Shown in pieces: positions 6,917 to 10,772 of a DNA stretch of 10,772 nucleotides. Position 1 is the first letter of the stretch; each line of letters starts with the position of its first letter. Source of the DNA: Acidithiobacillus ferruginosus (lineage in GTDB: Bacteria > Pseudomonadota > Gammaproteobacteria > Acidithiobacillales > Acidithiobacillaceae); NCBI RefSeq assembly GCF_018854495.1, contig NZ_JABBDR010000153.1, positions 1 through 10,772 of the forward strand. The letters run 5' to 3'. Made by a program: the position numbers and the translations under genes. The notes beneath the pieces are model-generated. The model was not told the DNA's origin. It ran no database searches and saw nothing but the letters and a program-made list of their open reading frames with translations.

Positions 6917-7348
6917 CTAGTGTGCCGCCTGGGCACCGGCCATTTCCGGTTGCGCCGCCACCGGCGCGCCACCCTGCTTTTTGCGGTAATCCTCCACCGC
7001 CGCCTTGATGGCGTCTTCGGCCAGCACGGAGCAGTGAATCTTGACCGGAGGCAGCTCCAGCTCTTCGGCGATCTGGCTGTTCTTGATGGCCATCGCTTCA
7101 TCGAGGGTTTTGCCCTTGACCCACTCCGTCACCAGCGAGCTGGACGCAATGGCCGAACCGCAGCCATAGGTTTTAAATTTGGCATCTTCGATAATGCCCT
7201 GCCCGTTCACCCTGATCTGCAAACGCATCACATCGCCGCAGGCCGGTGCACCCACCATACCGGTGCCAACGCCGCTGTCATCCTTGTCCAGTGCCCCCAC
7301 GTTGCGGGGATGTTCATAATGATCGATCACCTTTTCACTGTATGCCAT
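6917..7348 (-). CDS. iscU: Fe-S cluster scaffold protein IscU
   Basis: IscU is the scaffold on which IscS sulfur and iron are built into a [2Fe-2S] cluster. The ligand residues Cys37, Asp39, Cys63, His105 and Cys106 are all present. The HscA recognition motif LPPVK is at 99-103. The N-terminal AYSEKVIDHYEHPRNVG is characteristic. The protein is 143 residues against 128 in E. coli. The extra length is a C-terminal tail rich in Ala, Pro and Gln after the last helix (YRKKQGG), which looks flexible. The start at 7348 has one of the strongest ribosome sites in the window. It follows iscS by 24 bases. Confidence 0.97.
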   Translation of the reverse strand: MAYSEKVIDHYEHPRNVGALDKDDSGVGTGMVGAPACGDVMRLQIRVNGQGIIEDAKFKTYGCGSAIASSSLVTEWVKGKTLDEAMAIKNSQIAEELELPPVKIHCSVLAEDAIKAAVEDYRKKQGGAPVAAQPEMAGAQAAH

Positions 7349-7354
7349 GATGGT

Positions 7355-7362
7355 TCTCCTCT
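7355..7362 (-). promoter_or_regulatory. Strong Shine-Dalgarno site for iscU
   Basis: The minus strand reads AGAGGAGA six bases before the iscU ATG at 7348. It is stronger than the sites before other isc genes and fits a need for abundant scaffold protein. It also fixes the start codon. Confidence 0.7.
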
Positions 7363-7372
7363 TGTAAGGACC

Positions 7373-8638
7373 TTAGTGCGCGGCCCACTGAATGCTGTTG
7401 ATATCAATGCCTTCCTGATGCATCTCCCAGAGGGGAGACAACTCCCGTAACTTGTCCACCTTCGCAGCGATCAGTCCGATAGTAGCGTCAATTTCCTCTT
7501 CCGTCGTGTAGCGACCGATGCCAAAGCGGATGGAACTGTGCGCCAGTTCATCGGACTTACCCAAGGCACGGAGCACATAAGAAGGCTCCAGGCTGGCCGA
7601 GGTACAGGCCGATCCGCTGGATACGGCGATTTCCTTCAGCGCCATGATCAGCGACTCGCCTTCCACAAAGGCAAAGCTGATATTGAGGTTGTGCGGCACC
7701 CGGTGTTCCATGTTGCCATTGATATAGGTTTCTTCCACCCGTTCCTGAATGCCCTTGAGCAGACGGTCACGCAACTGGCGGATACGCTTGCCATCGCTTT
7801 CCATGGACCGCACAGCCAGTTCGGCTGCCGCGCCCATACCGACGATCTGGTGCGTAGGCAAAGTTCCGGAACGCATGCCGCGCTCGTGGCCTCCACCATG
7901 CACCTGTGCCTCCACCCGCACCCGGGGCTTACGCCGCACGTAGAGGGCACCAATGCCCTTGGGTCCGTAAATCTTATGTCCGGATAGACTCATCATGTCC
8001 GCCTGGACGGCTTCCACATCCACCGGGATCTTGCCCAGGGCCTGCACCGCATCCACATGGAACAATATCTTGTGGGCGCGCAGTATCCTGCCGATTTCTT
8101 CCATGGGCTGGATGACGCCGATTTCGTTGTTCACATACAGCACGGAAGCCATGATGGTGTCTGGACGGAGGGCCGCTTCAAAGGCCTGGAGGTCGACCAG
8201 ACCGTCTTCCTGTACTTCCAGATAGGTCACTTCAAAGCCTTCGCGCTCCAGTTGGCGACAAGTGTCCAGAGTCGCCTTGTGCTCGGTACGCAGGGTGACG
8301 AGATGCCTGCCCTTGCCGGAGTAGAAATGCGCCGCGCCCTTGAGGGCCAGATTGGTCGCTTCCGTCGCGCCCGAAGTCCAGACGATTTCACGGGGGTCGG
8401 CATGGATGGTATCAGCAACCTGCTGACGCGCCTTCTCCACCGCCTTCTCCGCCGTCCAGCCGTAGGGATGGGAACGGCTGGCCGCATTACCAAAGTCATG
8501 GGTCAGAAAGGGCAGCATCTGTTCCAGAACGATCGGGTCGACGGGGGTCGTCGCCTGATAGTCCAGATAAATAGGACGATCCGGATCGATCCACAAAGGC
8601 TGCCCGACATTCAGTTCAATGATTTTGGGTTGATCCAT
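7373..8638 (-). CDS. iscS: Cysteine desulfurase IscS
   Basis: IscS is a PLP-dependent homodimer that converts cysteine to alanine and holds the sulfur as a persulfide for IscU, MnmA and other acceptors. Lys222 in [10 protein letters not shown] binds PLP, and His119-Lys region residues TEHKA match the family. Cys345 in SGSACTSAS is the mobile-loop persulfide residue. The C-terminus [15 protein letters not shown] matches the IscU-binding end of E. coli IscS. At 421 residues it is longer than E. coli IscS (404) because about 18 residues precede the usual PIYLDY start. This extension seems real: the ATG at 8638 has GAGAGG eight bases upstream. The gene lies 18 bases after iscR. Sulfur from this enzyme would also feed the mnmA product at the end of the same operon. 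Confidence 0.97.
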   Translation of the reverse strand: MDQPKIIELNVGQPLWIDPDRPIYLDYQATTPVDPIVLEQMLPFLTHDFGNAASRSHPYGWTAEKAVEKARQQVADTIHADPREIVWTSGATEATNLALKGAAHFYSGKGRHLVTLRTEHKATLDTCRQLEREGFEVTYLEVQEDGLVDLQAFEAALRPDTIMASVLYVNNEIGVIQPMEEIGRILRAHKILFHVDAVQALGKIPVDVEAVQADMMSLSGHKIYGPKGIGALYVRRKPRVRVEAQVHGGGHERGMRSGTLPTHQIVGMGAAAELAVRSMESDGKRIRQLRDRLLKGIQERVEETYINGNMEHRVPHNLNISFAFVEGESLIMALKEIAVSSGSACTSASLEPSYVLRALGKSDELAHSSIRFGIGRYTTEEEIDATIGLIAAKVDKLRELSPLWEMHQEGIDINSIQWAAH

Positions 8639-8656
8639 TTTCTATACCTCTCGGTT

Positions 8657-9145
8657 TTAAGCGGTGTTATGCGTCTGGCGCAGTGGTGTTTTATCCGTCA
8701 TCGCGATCGGAGCTGCCTGCATCAACTCCTTGTGCAACTGCTTCTGTACCAGTTGACCAAGGGTAATCCCCCCGAGAAACTCGGCGATACGATCTCCCAA
8801 TTCTTCCCACAGGTCGTGAGTAAGGCACTGTTGCCCATCCCCCTTACAACACAGATGCGGGTCCCCACCGCACTGGGTCGTACTGATGGACTCATTGACG
8901 GCCTCCACAATCCGCGTCAACGGAATCTCCGAGTCCGGCATGGCCAGTCGGTAACCTCCGCCCGGCCCGCGTACGCTTTCCACCAGACCAAAACGGCGCA
9001 GCCGCCCAAAGAGCTGCTCCAGGTAAGCCACAGAAATCTGCTGACGCTGCGAGATATCGGCTACTGTTACCACTCCACCACGCTGATGGAGTGCCAGATC
9101 CAGCATGGCGGTCACCGCGTAGCGTCCTTTTGTCGTCAGTTTCAT
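8657..9145 (-). CDS. iscR: Rrf2-family Fe-S-sensing transcription regulator IscR
   Basis: IscR carries a [2Fe-2S] cluster when Fe-S supply is adequate and then represses its own operon at type 1 sites; without the cluster it still binds type 2 sites. The 162-residue protein has the winged helix-turn-helix N-terminus (MKLTTKGRYAVTAMLDLAL, with the recognition helix near SVAYLEQLFGRLR) and the wing RGPGGGY. The ligand region contains Cys92, Cys99, Cys100, Cys107 and His110. The loop is longer than in E. coli (Cys92, Cys98, Cys104, His107) and has an extra cysteine, so either 99 or 100 could serve as the middle ligand. The ATG at 9145 is preceded by AAGGGGG (9154-9160). It heads the operon and has its own promoter. 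Confidence 0.97.
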   Translation of the reverse strand: MKLTTKGRYAVTAMLDLALHQRGGVVTVADISQRQQISVAYLEQLFGRLRRFGLVESVRGPGGGYRLAMPDSEIPLTRIVEAVNESISTTQCGGDPHLCCKGDGQQCLTHDLWEELGDRIAEFLGGITLGQLVQKQLHKELMQAAPIAMTDKTPLRQTHNTA

Positions 9146-9166
9146 GTCCGGTGCCCCCTTTGCACG

Positions 9167-9200
9167 ATATCCTACTATCTATACCAAATTAGTCAAGTAT
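9167..9200 (-). promoter_or_regulatory. Putative IscR type 1 binding site region
   Basis: The minus-strand segment ATACTTGACT (9191-9200), with the following AATTT, matches the left half and centre of the type 1 IscR consensus known from E. coli (ATASYYGACT then RWWWY) at every position. The right half expected directly after it is poor. A segment TAGTAGGATAT at 9167-9177 fits the right half (YAGTCRRSTAT) at nine of eleven positions, but 13 bases separate it from the left segment where the consensus palindrome has about four. The two may be parts of two overlapping sites. They cover the -35 and -10, as expected for autorepression. Confidence 0.55.
9169..9196 (-). promoter_or_regulatory. iscR operon promoter
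   Basis: The minus strand has TTGACT (9191-9196, five of six matches to the -35 consensus) and TAGGAT (9169-9174, four of six matches to the -10 consensus) spaced by 16 bases. Transcription would begin near 9162, leaving a leader of about 17 bases before iscR. The -35 lies over the last codons of cysE, whose TGA is at 9193-9195. Confidence 0.6.
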
Positions 9201-9948
9201 TACCCGCGCGCGTTCCCTTGTTTTCCGGCACGTCATCGTCGTCCTCGATGGCGCAGACGATCTCCTCCACAGGCATCATGCCCTCCTGCGGCTGCAGGTG
9301 CTGCAAACCGTCCCGCAGTTGCGCAATCTCCGCATCCTGGCGATGCATGTGCTCCAACATGCATTCCACGGCCCGCGCCACCGGATCGGGCATCTGTCCG
9401 GTCAGGCCATAGGCCTCAAAGTTATCCGTATGCTCCCCCTTGCTGACCACCCGCCCAGGGATGCCCACCACGGTGGCACCCTCCGGCACCGACTTGACCA
9501 CCACCGCATTGGAGCCGATCCGCGCATCATCTCCAATAACGACCGGTCCCAGCACCTTGGCGCCAGCGCCGACGATGACACCACGCCCCAGAGTCGGATG
9601 GCGTTTGCCCGGCTTCCAGGAGGTTCCGCCCAGGGTCACGCCATGATAGAGGGTACAATCGTCGCCGATCTCCGCCGTCTCACCGATCACCACCCCCATT
9701 CCATGATCGATGAAGAAACCCTTGCCGATCTGCGCCCCCGGATGAATCTCGATACCGGTCCAGAAACGCGAAAAGGCCGCCAGACTGCGCGCCAACAGGC
9801 GCCAGCGGTGACGCCACAGGGCATGAGCGATCCGATGCAGGAACAGGGCGTGAACGCCGGGATAGGTGAGCAGCACCTCCAGACGGGTACGCGCCGCGGG
9901 ATCGCGCGCAAAAACTGCGTCGAGGTCACTCCGCCAGCGTCCACCCAT
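9193..9948 (-). CDS. cysE: Serine O-acetyltransferase
   Basis: CysE transfers an acetyl group from acetyl-CoA to serine, giving O-acetylserine, the precursor of cysteine. The 251-residue protein belongs to the short class that has only a brief helical N-domain before the left-handed beta-helix. His82 in [13 protein letters not shown] is the catalytic base, His117 is in KRHPTLG, and Glu67 in GIEIHPGA takes the place of Asp143 of the E. coli enzyme, as is common in this class. Hexapeptide repeats run to about GIPGRVV (162-168). An 80-residue tail follows, with a probable helix ([19 protein letters not shown]) and an acidic patch. The C-terminus is Gly-Asn-Thr and lacks the terminal Ile used to dock into CysK. 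I chose the ATG at 9948 because GGGGAG lies seven bases upstream; a GTG at 9954 is too close to it. Its product feeds IscS with cysteine. Confidence 0.95.
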   Translation of the reverse strand: MGGRWRSDLDAVFARDPAARTRLEVLLTYPGVHALFLHRIAHALWRHRWRLLARSLAAFSRFWTGIEIHPGAQIGKGFFIDHGMGVVIGETAEIGDDCTLYHGVTLGGTSWKPGKRHPTLGRGVIVGAGAKVLGPVVIGDDARIGSNAVVVKSVPEGATVVGIPGRVVSKGEHTDNFEAYGLTGQMPDPVARAVECMLEHMHRQDAEIAQLRDGLQHLQPQEGMMPVEEIVCAIEDDDDVPENKGTRAGNT

Positions 9949-9993
9949 AGCCACACTCCCCTATATTTGCCCCGGCCACTACCAAGCCCCGCA

Positions 9994-10764
9994 TTAAAGA
10001 CTATCCTGATCCTTTCTGTCCACTTTAGACGCCCAGCGCTCGATTTCGGTAAGGATACCGCGCAGGATGTTCACCTCGTTCTGACTCGGCCTGGCGCGGT
10101 CGAAAAGACGACGCAAGCGACGCATCATGCGGGTAGCGCGAACCTCCTGTAGAAAACCACTGCGGCGCAGCACGCGCTGCAAGTGACCGTAAAAACCTTC
10201 CATATCCTGGATGGGGGCGGGTTGTTCGGGCACCGCTTCCGTAGGTACGTCCTGCGCTGGCAAGGCCGTCAGGGCGGCCATGTGGAGCTCATAGGCGAGC
10301 ACCTGCACCGCCTGCCCCAGATTCAGGGAATGGTATTCATCCGCCGTAGGGATATGCACCAGCACCTGACAACGATCCATCTCCGCATTGGTCAGCCCCG
10401 TCCGCTCCCGGCCGAAGAGCAGAGCACAATCTCCCGTGTCCAGATCCGCGAGCATCTCACTCGCCGCCTCCCGCGCGTTGCTGGCGGGCCACTGGATACG
10501 ACGACCGCGGGCGCTGGTGCCATAGACTTTGTGGCAACCCTGCAGGGCCGTATCCAGATTGGTACAGACCTGCGCCGATTCCAGAATATCTTCGGCACCA
10601 GAGGCGAGAGCCGTGGCCTCCGGATCGGGGAAAAAACGCGGATTAACCAGCACCAGATGGCGCAACCCCATCACCTTCATGGCCCGTGCCGCCGCCCCGA
10701 TATTGCCGGGGTGACTGGGTTCAACAAGGACAATACGCAAGCCCTGCAAAGACGTCCCGATCAT
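9994..10764 (-). CDS. trmJ: tRNA (cytidine/uridine-32-2'-O)-methyltransferase TrmJ
   Basis: TrmJ is a SPOUT-class enzyme that methylates the 2'-OH of residue 32 in the tRNA anticodon loop using S-adenosylmethionine. The 256-residue protein opens with IVLVEPSHPGNIGAAARAMK (11-30), including the conserved Arg27. It then has GTSARGR, FGRERTGLTNAE (117-128) and the SAM-binding knot segment SLNLGQAVQVLAYE (146-159). The C-terminal extension with FYGHL and LRRLFDRARP is specific to the TrmJ family and binds tRNA. E. coli TrmJ has 246 residues. The ATG at 10764 aligns well with the family start, but only eight bases precede it in the window, so a slightly earlier start cannot be excluded. It lies 45 bases upstream of cysE, as in several gammaproteobacterial isc loci. 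Confidence 0.93.
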   Translation of the reverse strand: MIGTSLQGLRIVLVEPSHPGNIGAAARAMKVMGLRHLVLVNPRFFPDPEATALASGAEDILESAQVCTNLDTALQGCHKVYGTSARGRRIQWPASNAREAASEMLADLDTGDCALLFGRERTGLTNAEMDRCQVLVHIPTADEYHSLNLGQAVQVLAYELHMAALTALPAQDVPTEAVPEQPAPIQDMEGFYGHLQRVLRRSGFLQEVRATRMMRRLRRLFDRARPSQNEVNILRGILTEIERWASKVDRKDQDSL

Positions 10765-10772
10765 GCCCGCAG

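Noticed and set aside
8057..9412. A 451-codon open frame on the plus strand opposite iscS, iscR and cysE
   Set aside because: It is antisense to three well-recognised genes, shows no family features, and is explained by the high GC content and codon bias of the opposite strand.

Overview
This window looks like chromosomal DNA from a high-GC gammaproteobacterium or a close relative. The protein set and gene order resemble Acidithiobacillus or pseudomonad-type isc loci, but the genus is an inference and not something the sequence proves. Most of the window is one dense set of minus-strand housekeeping genes for iron-sulfur cluster assembly, cysteine supply and tRNA modification. At the low-coordinate end it meets a short accessory stretch of decayed type I restriction genes, an insertion-sequence end and a lower-GC phospholipase gene.

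Layout. Positions 1-76 carry what appears to be the right end of an IS3-like insertion sequence, which cuts off a type I restriction (HsdR) gene read on the minus strand (74-880). Immediately upstream of that remnant is a second, different HsdR remnant (880-1344). It is an open frame stitched from at least three non-adjacent pieces of an HsdR protein, with a plausible sigma70 promoter at 1370-1398. An RssA-like patatin phospholipase gene (1547-2446, plus strand) follows. Parts of it are markedly AT-rich, and it converges on the end of the isc operon with only 16 bases between stop codons.

From 9145 down to 2463 runs a nine-gene minus-strand operon: iscR, iscS, iscU, iscA, hscB, hscA, fdx, iscX, mnmA. 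Gaps are 33 bases or less, and several stop and start codons overlap or abut. IscS (PLP cysteine desulfurase) supplies sulfur and IscU is the scaffold. HscB and HscA release the cluster through the LPPVK motif of IscU. IscA, ferredoxin and IscX support assembly, and IscR senses cluster status. The last gene, mnmA, uses IscS-derived sulfur for tRNA 2-thiouridine. Its Cys-X-X-Cys plus distal Cys pattern matches the class reported to need an Fe-S cluster, so it may be a client of the operon as well as a sulfur acceptor.

Upstream of iscR on the same strand lie cysE (serine acetyltransferase, first step of cysteine synthesis) and trmJ (tRNA Cm32/Um32 methyltransferase). The trmJ-cysE-iscR-iscS order is a known syntenic block. 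The iscR promoter, with a good IscR type 1 half-site, overlaps the 3' end of cysE, so the cysE stop codon lies inside the -35 hexamer.

The isc region is well understood. No wholly new system was found. The points most worth a second look are the CXXC-type MnmA at the end of an isc operon, the tetracysteine N-terminus of HscB (reminiscent of eukaryotic HSC20), the promoter/operator embedded in the cysE end, and the mosaic HsdR remnant.
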